A stretch of DNA of 64,000 nucleotides, taken from NCBI RefSeq assembly GCF_000218685.1, contig NW_006763307.1:656507-720506 (forward strand). The letters are read 5' to 3'. Position 1 is the stretch's first letter. Every line of letters begins with the position of its first letter. Below, one piece after another: positions 21,511 to 31,584 of the stretch. This DNA comes from Serpula lacrymans var. lacrymans S7.9 (lineage: Eukaryota > Basidiomycota > Agaricomycetes > Boletales > Serpulaceae). Position numbers and translations under genes: made by a program. The notes under the pieces were generated by a model. That model was not told the DNA's origin. It did no database searches and was given only the letters and a program-made list of their open reading frames with translations.

Positions 21511-22025
21511 TTAGGACTCGCTCTTTCTACTCTCTCGCACATTGTGCAAAAAGTCCCACTGGGCACCCGGACTCCAGGGTGAAGGAGATTTGGTTATTAG
21601 TTGGGAATATCCCACATAGCAGATAGGTGTGCTCTTCGCAACGGCCTTGTAGTGCTTTGGGAGAAGAACCAAAACCTTTGATATGCGGCCCCCAGCGTTA
21701 AGGGGAGTACTTAGCTCAGCAGTCAGTGTGGAACCGCTGTTGATTAGAATTTACATACAAAACTTCACTTTCTCTTACCTCTGACCAGGCTGGGCACTTG
21801 CCTCTGCCAGTCTGGAGAAGGGTTGACAGCTTAACAAGCGGACCACCCCCTGACAACCGTTCGGACCAGGGTTTAATACTATAACTTTTATATAAATTTT
21901 CAAATACTATAGTGTGGGTAGTCGGAGATTGAGATCCGATACTCAGCTGGGAAGAGGTATATCCGCAGACAGCAAGCGGGGACCCCCAGTTATCTTTTTT
22001 TACTTTACAAAGAGAACAAGTCGAC
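21511..22025 (+). other. Gypsy-2 untranslated leader
   Basis: Sequence between the LTR and the gag ATG. No convincing primer binding site complementary to a common tRNA 3' end was recognised directly after the LTR. Confidence 0.5.
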
Positions 22026-23084
22026 ATGTCGTCGCAAGATATGAATGCGCTACTGCACGCAATGCGTGTGCAGATAGCAGAATTAATCTCGCAGCTCGCC
22101 GAGATACAGGCCAACCCCCCTGTAGCAACCCCCTCGGTAGAGAAAAAGTTTAACAAGAAAGTCGAAGTCGTCGCTGACCCTGGCGCCTTCGAAGGAGACA
22201 GAGCGCGATTTGCCGAATGGTGGATCAAGCTCCAGATTTGGGTCAAGGCGAACTGGGACGCTTTCGCTGACGATTTTGAGGTAGCCACTGCGGTGCTATC
22301 TCGCCTAAAAGGACCTGTGGCGGGTCGATACGCCCAAGTAAGACTCCAGGAATGCTACACCGCGGGTGTGTGGCCTACCTGGGACGATCTCAAGAAAGAG
22401 ATCAAAAAATATTTCAAACCGCAAGCTGAGCGAGACTGGGCGCGTCAGCAAATCCGTTCCTTCAAACAAGGAAACATGAGGACGGATGATTATGTCACCT
22501 GGTTCCTGGCCCTCTCCATCCAAGGAGGGTTAGGTAACGAACACGCAGTAGAACTGCTGGAACGCAATGTGAACCCTCGCATTGCAGAGCAGATCTACCT
22601 GCAGGATACAAGAAGTGACGACCTGGCTCTGGCAGCCGAGGAAGTCCGACGAGTCGGTAGGGCCATGGAGCTCTACGCTATGCACCAAGGTGGCGGGTCC
22701 ACCACCAAAAACAACATATCCCAGAGGCACCCTGGGTCATCAAACCATCAAAACCATTCTCACGGGTTCAAGCCGTTCGGGCTGCAACCAGGGCAGGGAG
22801 CCCCTATGGATATTGGCGCGGTCCAAGGAGGACAGATGTGCAGATTCCAAGGGAACTGCTATAATTGCGGCCAAGAGGGACACATGTCCCAAGACTGCAG
22901 AAAAGGAGCGCAGGCCGCTCAACAAAAAAATAACCAAGGGCGCCAGGCGCGCCAATTAGAAACCAAAAAGCCGGACGATCGGCTCAACTCTTTGGCTGGT
23001 CGTTCATACGACGAAATCCGGGCCTTCTTCTATGACCAACAGGTCAATGAAATGAAGGCTCAGGGAAAAGAGTTCGGAGCTTAG
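22026..23084 (+). CDS. Gypsy-2 gag, intact
   Basis: An uninterrupted 352-residue frame. It has an N-terminal coiled-coil-like segment (residues 5-30), a capsid-type retrotransposon gag domain (FEGDRARFAEWW near residue 55 to about 210, with YVTWFLALSIQGGL) and one CCHC zinc knuckle, CYNCGQEGHMSQDC, near residue 280. Gag forms particles and binds element RNA. The frame ends with TAG six bases before the pol frame begins, which lies in a different phase, so expression of pol would need frameshifting or reinitiation. This is the only undamaged retrotransposon protein in the stack. Confidence 0.9.
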   Translation: MSSQDMNALLHAMRVQIAELISQLAEIQANPPVATPSVEKKFNKKVEVVADPGAFEGDRARFAEWWIKLQIWVKANWDAFADDFEVATAVLSRLKGPVAGRYAQVRLQECYTAGVWPTWDDLKKEIKKYFKPQAERDWARQQIRSFKQGNMRTDDYVTWFLALSIQGGLGNEHAVELLERNVNPRIAEQIYLQDTRSDDLALAAEEVRRVGRAMELYAMHQGGGSTTKNNISQRHPGSSNHQNHSHGFKPFGLQPGQGAPMDIGAVQGGQMCRFQGNCYNCGQEGHMSQDCRKGAQAAQQKNNQGRQARQLETKKPDDRLNSLAGRSYDEIRAFFYDQQVNEMKAQGKEFGA

Positions 23085-23089
23085 GTCAC

Positions 23090-26000
23090 TTGGGTGCCTT
23101 CACTCCTATGAACAATGAAGTAAACCACAACAAAGTGGCCCCTGCTCTGGGGTGTTGCACGAGCAATAACGGAATGACGGGGATGGCTCCCCAATTTGTA
23201 AATAAATTTTTTAATTTGTTATCAGAAGTATGTACTTGTATAAAGAAATGTAACTGTAATATTTATGATACTACCGCTGCACCAGCGTCTCCCTTGGAGC
23301 ATGGCCCCGGCGAGACAAACACTAGGGTGCTTGATTCTGGTAAAAATAAAATAGAAAAACATGTAACTTTTGATACCCCTTCTTCTTCACTGGAGCCACC
23401 CTTTCCCGAAATCCCAAGGCGTGTGTTGATGCGCATGTATTTATTCCAAAAGGAGATCCGTTTAGATGTTGGTGTGGAAAACCTTGCCTGGGGCATAGTA
23501 CACCCAACCAGCGCACTGCTTGATTCAGGCGCTAATGGAATCTTCATAGATCAGGTCTGGGCAGAGCAAATTGGACTCCCCCTTGTAAAATTAGATGTAT
23601 CTATTCCCATCTATAACGTTGACGGTACACTTAACGCAGGTGGCTGCATCACGCACAAATGTTCTTTTGTGGTCGAATACCAAGGACACAGAGAACGAGT
23701 CACTGCCGAGGCTACCCAACTAGGGAAGATTAATTTAATCTTAGGCTGGACCTGGCTGTTTAAACACAATCCTGAGATCGACTGGCAGACAGGGGTTGTC
23801 ACATTGTCACATTGCCCTCAGGAGTGTGTAAACTTGGGTAAACCAAATTATGTCCGTCACAATGAGCGTCTTGAAAAGATAAACGCTGGTCACGTTTATG
23901 AGCTCAGATCTTTAGAAAAGATCAACGATGACGATGATGAGGTAAAACCCGAAGAAGAGATCAAGAGGCTGGTACCTCCCGAGTACCATGACTTCTGGAA
24001 AGTCTTTTCAAAACATAAATCAGAGCGCTTCCCAGAGGCTAAGCCTTGGGACCATGCTATAGATTTGAAGGATGTCAGGCAGAAAAATTGATTGCTCACA
24101 AAGGACACCTTCAAACCGAGAAAAGGACACATGATACCACTTTCTGCTCCAGAAAGAGATGAGGTATCAAGTTTCATAGACAAACAGCTTAGGAAGGGTT
24201 ACATCAGACCTTCCAAAAGCCCTATGACGTCCCCGGTGTTCTTCATTCCTAAAAAGGATGGTAAGAAGTGCATGATTATGGGCTATCATTACGTGAATGA
24301 GCACACAGTTAAAAATGTGTATCCTCTGCCTTTGATCAGTCAGCTAGTAGACAAATTGGCTGGTGCCAAGATCTTGACAAAGATGGATCTCAGATGGGGG
24401 TACAATAATGTACGAATCAAAGAAACTGATGCTTGGAAGGTCGCGTTCACGTGCCACCCAGGATCTTTTGAACCCCTCGTTATGTTCTTTGGGTTGACCA
24501 ATTCACCGGCAACCTTCCAGAGCATGATGAACGAGATCTTTGCAGATATGGAAAACTGTGTCGTCATTTACATTGACGATTTGTTAATATTTACAAAGTC
24601 GGACGATGAGGCTGAGCATAACAGGATCGTGCAAGAAGTCCTTCGATGCTTACAGGAACGGGACCTATTCGTCAAACCCGAAAAATGTAATCTTAAAGTG
24701 AAGGAAGTAGACTTTCTCGGTATGATCATAGGCCAGAATGGAATCAGGATGGATCCTGAGAAAGTTCAAGCTATCTTGGATTGGCCAGAACCTACTCGTG
24801 TCAAAGGAGTTAGGGCCTTCCTTGGCTTAGGCAATTTCTACCAAAGGTTTATCGAAAACTTCGCAAAAATCACGAGACTGTTGAACGATTTCACCAAAAA
24901 GGACATTGTTTGGCACTGGGGCGCCAAAGAACAAGAGGCTTTTGATAAGCTTAAACAGGCGTTTACAACGGCGCCCATATTAGCATTTCCGGAATTAGAC
25001 AAAGAGTTCCGGCTAGAAACCGACTCTTCTGATTTTGCTACTGGGGCTGTTTTGTCAATTAAATGCCCTGACAATCTTTGGAGGCCTTGTGCTTATTTAT
25101 CACATAGTTTGTCACCTACGGAGCGCAACTATCAAATTTACAACAAAGAGATGCTGGCCATCATTAGAGCCTTAGAGCACTGGCGGCATTACTTAGAAGG
25201 TGCTAGACACCAATTTGAAATTTGGACCGATCATAAGAATCTGGAGTATTTTATGACGGCCCGAGACTTGAACCGAAGACAAGCCCGCTACGCGGTATAC
25301 TTGTCAAGGTTTAATTATAAATTAATTTATAAGCCAGGAAGCTCTATGGGGAAAGCGAACACTTTGTCCAGAAGAGAGGATCATGCCAACGGCATCGAAA
25401 ATGATAACAAAGGTGTTACCCTGATAGACAAATCAAGGGTTGCCAACGTTAGAATCGGGCAGGATTCCGATCTTCTGGAAGTCTTCAAGAAAGACATCTC
25501 CTCAGAAGAGAAAGCGCGCCTCAATGGCAATGAAAACTATTTATGGGAAGACGGGCTCTTCCATTTTAAAGACAAAATCTATGTGCCTGAGTCCGCAAGG
25601 ATCAAGGCAATAGATAGACATCACAACACTCCAGTCGCTGGGCACCCTGGGTGGCAACGAACAATGGAGTTGATCTCCAGAAACTACATGTGGCCTGGCA
25701 TGGTCAAAGACGTACAGGAATATGTAAAATCCTGTCTGAGATGTGCCATGGCAAAGAACTCTCATCAACCGCCGGCCGGTAAACTTATGCCGAATCCGAT
25801 ACCAGCGGGTCCCTGGCAGGATATATCGGTTGATTTTGCGATGGATCTGCCCGAGTCAAATGGGTATGGTTCAGTAATAGTGGTAGTCAATTGCTTCTCC
25901 AAAGAAGTAGTATTTATACCTACCAATAAAACCATCACCGCCGCTGGTACGGCAGATTTATTGAAAGATTTTGTATAGTCCATCCATGGATTACCAGAAA

Positions 26001-26347
26001 CCGTTATTTCCGCTAGAGGACCTCAATTCGCTAGCGAATTTAGGAAAGAATTATGCCAGATGCTGGGCATCAAACCTAAATTATCAACGGTGTTCCATCC
26101 GCAGACTGATGGACAAACGGAGAGACTCAACCAGGAGTTGAAACAATATCTCCGGATATTTATTAACAACAGACAGACAGATTGGGCCAAGTGGCTAAAG
26201 ATAGCCCAGTTCTCATACAATATCAAACAGTCGTCAGCTACAGGAAAGGCACCATTCGAGGATACTAGATTGTACCTCCCCAGAATGGGTGTAGAACCTG
26301 GCAAAAGCAAGAACGAGGCTGCTGGGAACATGGCAAAAGACATGAAG
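23090..26347 (+). pseudogene. Gypsy-2 pol up to the solo-LTR insertion
   Basis: A single reading frame broken by TGA at 24089-24091 and TAG at 25976-25978. In order: protease LLDSGANGIF (about 23518-23547), reverse transcriptase with YIDD (about 24571-24582), RNase H (ETDSSDFATGAVL, YLSHSLSPTERNYQIYNKE), integrase zinc domain (HH...CLRCAMAK) and integrase core. The motif that normally reads SDRGPQF has Ala in place of the second catalytic Asp (SARGPQFAS, about 26010-26036), while HPQTDGQTERLN with the catalytic Glu is kept. The frame runs into the solo LTR at 26348. Reverse transcription functions look sound apart from the stops, but integration would be defective. Confidence 0.9.
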
Positions 26348-26762
26348 TGTAACAACCATGAGTTAGTTACTCTGGCGCACACAGAACACACTATAAGGAA
26401 GAAGATGAGGGAGTGGTTACCACTAGAGCTGTAGAGAGTTTGTTGGTTAACAACAGGAGGACTCGCTGAGGAGTCTCCTGGATTTACTGGGGTGTATATA
26501 CCACTACAGGTTTGTTTGTACATATGTACTATACAGTTGATAGAGGCAGTGGCTGATGATGTCATGGGGCCTAGCCCGTATGGCCAGCTCCACTGCGTGA
26601 GAGAGTAGAATCTAAAATAAGAAGAAAGGCAACGCGGCGCGAGAAAGAGGAGTTTGGACAAAAGGGGAAGTGCCGCGTGGCACCATGTGTGAAAGCTAAA
26701 GTACAAGGTTAAAGCGGAGAATGAAAAGAAAGGAAATGTCCGGAAATTGTGTTATCGTAACA
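26348..26762 (-). repeat. Solo LTR of the gypsy-2 family inside gypsy-2 pol
   Basis: A 415-bp copy of the gypsy-2 LTR in reverse orientation, flanked by perfect TGAAG direct repeats (26343-26347 and 26763-26767). It inserted after gypsy-2 and later lost its interior by LTR-LTR recombination, or the interior was never kept. Confidence 0.92.
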
Positions 26763-26767
26763 TGAAG

Positions 26768-27156
26768 TCTGTCTTGGATGAAACGCGCAAGGCACTATTC
26801 AAAACTGCAGAGCAGATGAAATACAGGGCAGAGTGAAGACGCTCTAAAGCCCCTGACTACAAGGTCAGCGACCTGGTCTGGTTAGATACCGACCATTTAA
26901 AGTTAAAAGATTGGCAGTCTAGAAAACTGACCGAAAAGTGGATTGGCCCTTACCGGATTAAGGAAGTCAAACCCAACGCGGTGGAGCTGGAACTCCCAAA
27001 ACGGATGAGGGTAGTACCCACGGTCAATATTAGCCATGTGAAACCCTACAAAGGGCCGCTGCCGGGACAGCGTGTAGACCGGCCCGGACCGGTTGTAGTC
27101 ACCCAGGAAGGTGAAGAAGAGTTCGAAGTCGAACGGGTGGTGGATGCACGCTGTCG
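26768..27156 (+). pseudogene. Gypsy-2 integrase C-terminus and start of chromodomain
   Basis: Continues the pol frame after the solo LTR: KALFKTAEQMKYRAE, a stop near 26834-26836, then SDLVWLDTDHLKL, RKLTEKWIGPYRI and VNISHVKPYKG, the integrase SH3-like barrel. It ends at the start of the chromodomain (FEVERVVDARCR), which is broken by the next insertion. Confidence 0.85.
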
Positions 27157-28978
27157 ATGATGAGAACTGTTGTTAGAAAACCACACACAAAAACAAACTA
27201 ACACACAATCCTCCCAGATTCCACGGAACTTGTTTATGGGCTTTGCCTCCTAGAACAGTGGGTGCTCTGGTTGTTCGTGGGGTGGTATATATGAGGATCC
27301 TTCAAAGTAAAACCCAGTGGTGTATGAGTGTGGGTTTTGAGGAGGAGGGATAGTTGAATTTATAGAAAGATAGGGGGTTTGTGGCGAGTATAGACGAGCA
27401 CTACCTTGCTAATCGTAGCACAAGGTAGGTTTGAGAACAACGAGGATGACAAGGTGATGAGATTCCCAGTGATAGCAGGCTCCTGACGCACAAACTGTAG
27501 TGCTCAGAAGGACTCTAATCGAAGGGGATGACAATCACTTTCAAAAGTGACGAGTGACGATGACAGCAGTTAATAGTGGTAGAAGTGGGAAGTGTTGTGA
27601 CCACACTGGATCACAAGTAGCAGTAAGAAGTGGACTTAAGATTAGAGAAGAAGTCTGGAATCGAGTTCTTGTTGTTGTTTTTACAAGGTAAAATACAGGA
27701 GTTTATATAGTAAAAGAGAAGTAGGCTATGCACAGTATAGCTGTGCAAAAAGAATGAGAAAGAATATGAAGGAAGGAATGTACGCTGACGAATCCTGCGT
27801 AGGTAGTACAGGATAAGATTGTCAAAAAAAAGAAAAGAAAGGGATAGAACAATAAATGCTGTGAGTAATGTCACAGGTTTGTACAGCCATAAAGTAAAGT
27901 CCAATAGCAAAAGGAGAGCAGGAAAATCATGATGTCATGGGAAGATGCAGTAAAAAAAAGGGCAAGGCAAAACACTATCAGTATCAACACAGTTCCTTTA
28001 TTGTCAGTCAGGCATTCTAAAAAAATATGTGTCCATAAAAATGATTCAAAAATCAAAAATAATCGCACTGTAAATGAATGTTCTGCTGAAGAAAAAGAAA
28101 CTGGAGCCACCGGTCCACCACCTAGTCCAAATCTGACAGTTCCATGGCCTTACCAATGGACTGGTTGTGTTGGACCACCTGATCAAACGAGGGAGGGAGA
28201 GGAGTAGTTCCAATTTGGAACAAGTGAGTCCCAGGCAGCGTGTGGTAGGTGTAGCTGTAGCGAAGACGATGGACAAAAGATAAGTGTACCCAAGTGAATG
28301 GGACAGCGATGAACATGGGCAACGCAAGGGGATGAACCTTCTCCAGCTCAAAAACTACCCACCCATGCTCCAACCAGGCAAGACGAGCGACCGATGTTTT
28401 GATAGTATATGATGGCAGATCGACGTCATGAAGATGGACCTGTTGCCCTATTTGGACCGGCTGCCGGGGCTTTGCTGATACAGCAGTGGCACGTGGTAGT
28501 CAACGGATCGGCGACGGAAGCGGATAGGAAGTGGTGACATCAGAAATGGTGGGGGTGCAAATAAGATGAGGAGGAGGAGGGTGGAGGTGACAAACAAGTG
28601 GATTAGAATGGGGACCCAGAAACGACCATCAGGTGAGAATAAAAAGGAAAGGAAGGGGCCCATGGTGGGGCTAGGCAAAGGAAGGGGAGTAAGGGAAACA
28701 ACAAAAGCGAGGGCGCAATGCAATGTGTAGCTAGTGGCGACGCGAAAATTTGCCGAAATGCCGAAACGCGGAGAGTACCGGATGGAAAAGCAAAGGTGAG
28801 CGTGACTGGATTGCCTAATAGAGGTGGTGCTGATCAGCCACAAGTTCAAAAGGGGAATATTAATTACTATTCCACATGGCACTGTGCCTGTGTGGCGCAA
28901 AGGCGAGTCTTTTTGAATATTCGCTTCGTTATTGACACCTGTCCATGCTACCAATCAACTTTGGTGCATGACAATGCT
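27157..28978 (-). mobile_element. Unclassified ~1.8 kb insertion in the gypsy-2 chromodomain
   Basis: Splits the chromodomain between VVDARCR and KRGKLNFLVLWKGY. Exact ends are uncertain, and no clear target duplication or inverted repeat was found. On the minus strand it starts near TGTCATGCACCAAAG (28975) and ends near TTCTCATCA. Its first ~60 bases recur at 32676-32733. It has a TATA-like TATATAAAC near 27700 and a minus-strand frame at about 28496-28122. No gag or pol motif was seen, so it may be a non-autonomous LTR-type element, possibly a long solo LTR. Confidence 0.6.
28122..28496 (-). CDS. Unknown ~125-residue frame in the 1.8 kb insertion
   Basis: Open from after a TGA at about 28499 to a TAG ending the sequence AMELSDLD. 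The frame looks protein-like: VQIGQQVHLHDVDLPSYTI, then ARLAWLEHGWVVFELEK, LPMFIAVPFTWVHLSF and IGTTPLPPSFDQVVQH. It lacks an ATG at its beginning, so an upstream exon is possible. I do not recognise a family, and expression is unproven. Confidence 0.35.
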   Translation of the reverse strand, partial: PRATAVSAKPRQPVQIGQQVHLHDVDLPSYTIKTSVARLAWLEHGWVVFELEKVHPLALPMFIAVPFTWVHLSFVHRLRYSYTYHTLPGTHLFQIGTTPLPPSFDQVVQHNQSIGKAMELSDLD

Positions 28979-29226
28979 TGAAGCGTGGCAAATTAAATTT
29001 CCTAGTCCTATGGAAGGGCTATGGAGACGAGGACAGAATGTGGGAACCAGAAGCCCATCTGGACAATTCCCGCGATGCTGTTCGCGAGTTTTATTCTAAG
29101 AATCCCTCAGCTCCTAGGAAGCTTAGAGGCATGGATTCAAAACTTTTTAATTCCCTTTTTCAACCTATGCCCGAAAATTTAACTACCACCTCCGGTATTT
29201 GGTCGAGCCTGGAAGTCGAGCCTTAG
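28979..29226 (+). pseudogene. Gypsy-2 chromodomain, remainder
   Basis: KRGKLNFLVLWKGYGDEDR, then WEPEAHL is the second half of a chromodomain, followed by a short C-terminal tail ending at TAG 29224-29226, a few bases before the polypurine tract AGAAGGGGGGTAG and the 3' LTR. Confidence 0.85.
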
Positions 29227-29237
29227 AAGGGGGGTAG

Positions 29238-29655
29238 TGTTACAATAACACAATTTTTGGACCTTCCCTTTACTTTTATTCTCCGCTTTAACCTTGTACT
29301 TTAGCCTTCACACATGGCGCCACACGGCACTTCCCCTTTTTATCCAAAAACTCCTCTTTCTCGCACCGCGTTGCCTTTCTTCCTATTTTAGACACAACTC
29401 TCTCACACAGTGGAGCTGGCCATGCAGGCTAGGCCCCATGACATCATCAGCCACTGTCTTTATCAGCTGTATAGTACACATGTACAAACAACCCTGTAGT
29501 AGTATATATACCTCAATAGATCCAGGAGACTCCTCAGCGAGTCCTTCTGTTGTATACTAACAAACTCTCTGCAGCTCAAGGGGTAATCACTCCCTCATCA
29601 TCTTCCTTATAGTGTGTTCTGAGTGCGCCAGAGTAACTAACTCTTGGTTGTTACA
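29238..29655 (+). repeat. Gypsy-2 3' LTR
   Basis: 418 bp, preceded by a polypurine tract and followed by the AGATC duplication. Confidence 0.92.
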
Positions 29656-29757
29656 AGATCACCTTAAACTAACATCTATTGTAGTTTCACTTAGGTAAAT
29701 AATAAAGTCGTTTCTATAGCCTCTCGGGCAGCGGCTGAGTTTCACTTAGTTTTATCA
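29656..29757 (+). repeat. Copia-A 3' LTR, last part
   Basis: Continues the LTR from 21092 and ends TTTTATCA at 29757, where copy B of the host repeat resumes. A GTTTCTATAGCCTC...GGCTGAG unit occurs both here and at about 21035-21064, so this LTR carries an internal duplication absent from the 5' LTR. Confidence 0.8.
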
Positions 29758-29877
29758 GTGCAAACATGTTATCACAGATACTATTGCATCCAGTATACCT
29801 AGCTCGTCACACTGTTTATGCTGAAAAAGTGAATAGCATAACATCTCAAGCCACACCTGAGCCAAAGCAGTAGGGAG
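29758..29877. repeat. Repeat copy B, right part
   Basis: Homologous to about 3365-3550 in copy A and 37463-37650 in copy C. It resumes the unit interrupted at 9013, then diverges at about 29877. Confidence 0.75.
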
Positions 29878-29937
29878 TCACCCTTGGCAGCATTTTCAAG
29901 AGGCTCTCAGGTCTTACAGATGGGGTTTCTATGTTAG

Positions 29938-30216
29938 TGATAATAAAACTATGTGAAACTCAGCCGCTGCCCAAGAGACTATAGAAACGACTTTATTATT
30001 TACCTATGTGAAACTACAATAGATGAAACAACTGAGGTATTCCTATACTAAACCCCCTACTACTTATAGTCGGAGGTGCTACTCACTACAGTATAATGAC
30101 TCCTAGGAGTACAATTGTGCTCCTAGGAGAACAATGGTTACTCCATGGAGTGGTGGCTATGCTCCATGGAAAACAATGGCTGCTTTGGCAGAGACCGGGT
30201 TTATCCGGTTTTGTCA
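29938..30216 (-). repeat. Copia-B 3' LTR
   Basis: 279 bp reading TGACAAAACC...ATTATCA on the minus strand, the longest version of the LTR in the window. It includes two CTCCTAGGAG palindromes bracketing ACAATTGT. Confidence 0.85.
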
Positions 30217-31194
30217 CATGGAAGATAAAGCTACCATGCTTTGTTTTTTGCTTGTCCAGGAGATTTCTCCTCGGATGGTGATAAAAACAAACCCTGATGT
30301 TGATCGAGACATGTCTGGGTCTCCAGACCAATCCGCATCCAAATATCCATAGAAATCCATGTCCATGGAGACATCTGTGCCATCATATTGTAGTTCCATG
30401 TCCCTGGTTGCTTTCAGATATTGGAGGACATGTTTGGCAGCTTCCCAGTGATGGCTCCTTGGAGCTGAGCTGTGTTTGCTTAGTATTCCAACAATGTAGG
30501 CAATGTCTGGGTGGGTTCTGAGCATGGCATACATGAGAGAGCCTACAGTTGAAAGATATCACACACTCAATGCCCTTCAATACGCATCTTATGTTGCACA
30601 ATATCTTCCCCTGGAGCATTTGCAAGGAGTTTTGATCCATGGGCCATTGGTGTCCATACTGGTTTGCAGTTCTTCATTCCAGTACGCTCCAGGACTGTGT
30701 CAATGTATTGGCATTGCAATAGAGAGATTGTTTTGTTTGAACAATCACATTGGATTTCTATTCCAAGAAAGTATTTTGCTTCTCCAAGGTCCCATATTTT
30801 GAATATGGATTCAAGTTTGGCTTTTGTGATATCCGTGAATTTTCGGGATGAAGCTCCTTGGAGGAGGTCATCTACATAGACAACAACAAAGCATATTTGT
30901 TTATTGTCCCGGAATACATAGAGACATGTTTCTGCATTTAGTCTTGTAAAACTGAGCTCCTGGAGTTTGCAATCAAAGGTTTTGTTCCAAGTACGATCAG
31001 CTTGTTTTAATCTGTAGATGGATTTTTTCGACCTCCAGCAGTATCCAGGTTGGATAGGAACACCCCATTGGGGAAGCATGTACAGTTCTTCTTCAAGTTC
31101 TTCATTGAGATAAGTTGTGGATACATCCATTTGATCAAGTCCCAGGTTGTACTTTGCTGCCAGGGCTAGAATAATCCGGATCAACTCTAAGTTT
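30217..31194 (-). pseudogene. Copia-B reverse transcriptase and RNase H fragment
   Basis: Contains YVDDLLQG, IKFDQ-type fingers further upstream, and RNase H up to ISWTSKKQSMVALSS. Compared with copia-A, about 350 bp coding the rest of RNase H (the CDNQAA part) is deleted exactly at the LTR edge, and the frame shifts near 30535-30570. Confidence 0.85.
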
Positions 31195-31584
31195 TGTTAC
31201 GATAACACAATTTCCGGACATCTCCTTTCCTTTTTATTCTCCGCTTTAACTTTATACTTGAAGTGCCACGCGGCATTTCCCTTTCTCGCGCCGCGTTGCC
31301 TTTCTTTTACTTTTAGACTTAACTCTCTCACGCAGTGGAGCTGGCCATACGGGCTAGGCCCTATGACATCATCAGCCACTGCCTTCATCAACTGTATAGT
31401 ACACATGTACAAACAAACCTGTAGTAGTATATATACCCCAATAGATCCAGGAGACTCCTCAGCGAGTCCTCCTGTTGTATACCAACTAACTCACTGCAGC
31501 CCAAGGGGTACCCACTCCCCATCTTCCACTACCTTTATAGTGTGTTCCTGTGTGCGCCAGAGTAACTAACTCTTGGTTGTTACA
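31195..31584 (+). repeat. Solo LTR of the gypsy-2 family inside copia-B
   Basis: 390 bp, ends TGTTACG...TTGTTACA, flanked by perfect AGTTT direct repeats (31190-31194 and 31585-31589). Confidence 0.92.

Larger units (their letters stand above)
21093..29655 (+). mobile_element. Gypsy-2, chromodomain Ty3/gypsy element
   Basis: Complete plus-strand element with two 418-bp LTRs and a perfect 5-bp target duplication (AGATC at 21088-21092 and 29656-29660). It holds an intact gag, a pol with two nonsense codons, a solo LTR of its own family (26348-26762) and a second insertion (about 27157-28978) that splits the chromodomain. The two LTRs differ at about 15 positions by eye, nearly all transitions. 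Confidence 0.92.
9014..29757 (+). mobile_element. Copia-A, Ty1/copia retrotransposon carrying nested insertions
   Basis: Outer element of the stack, bounded by LTRs that start TGACAAAACCGG and end TTTTATCA. Its own sequence is 9014-12230, the inverted piece 18162-19937, 20966-21092 and 29656-29757. Gene order before rearrangement was gag, protease, integrase, reverse transcriptase, RNase H, the pseudoviridae/copia order. Everything else in the span is gypsy-1 or gypsy-2 plus insertions. Coding frames carry stops and small deletions, so it is not autonomous now. Confidence 0.85.

Noticed and set aside
21149..21514. A ~120-codon open frame that recurs in every copy of the gypsy-2 LTR
   Set aside because: It lies wholly inside LTR sequence and spans the TATA box. 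Its recurrence is explained by LTR copying.
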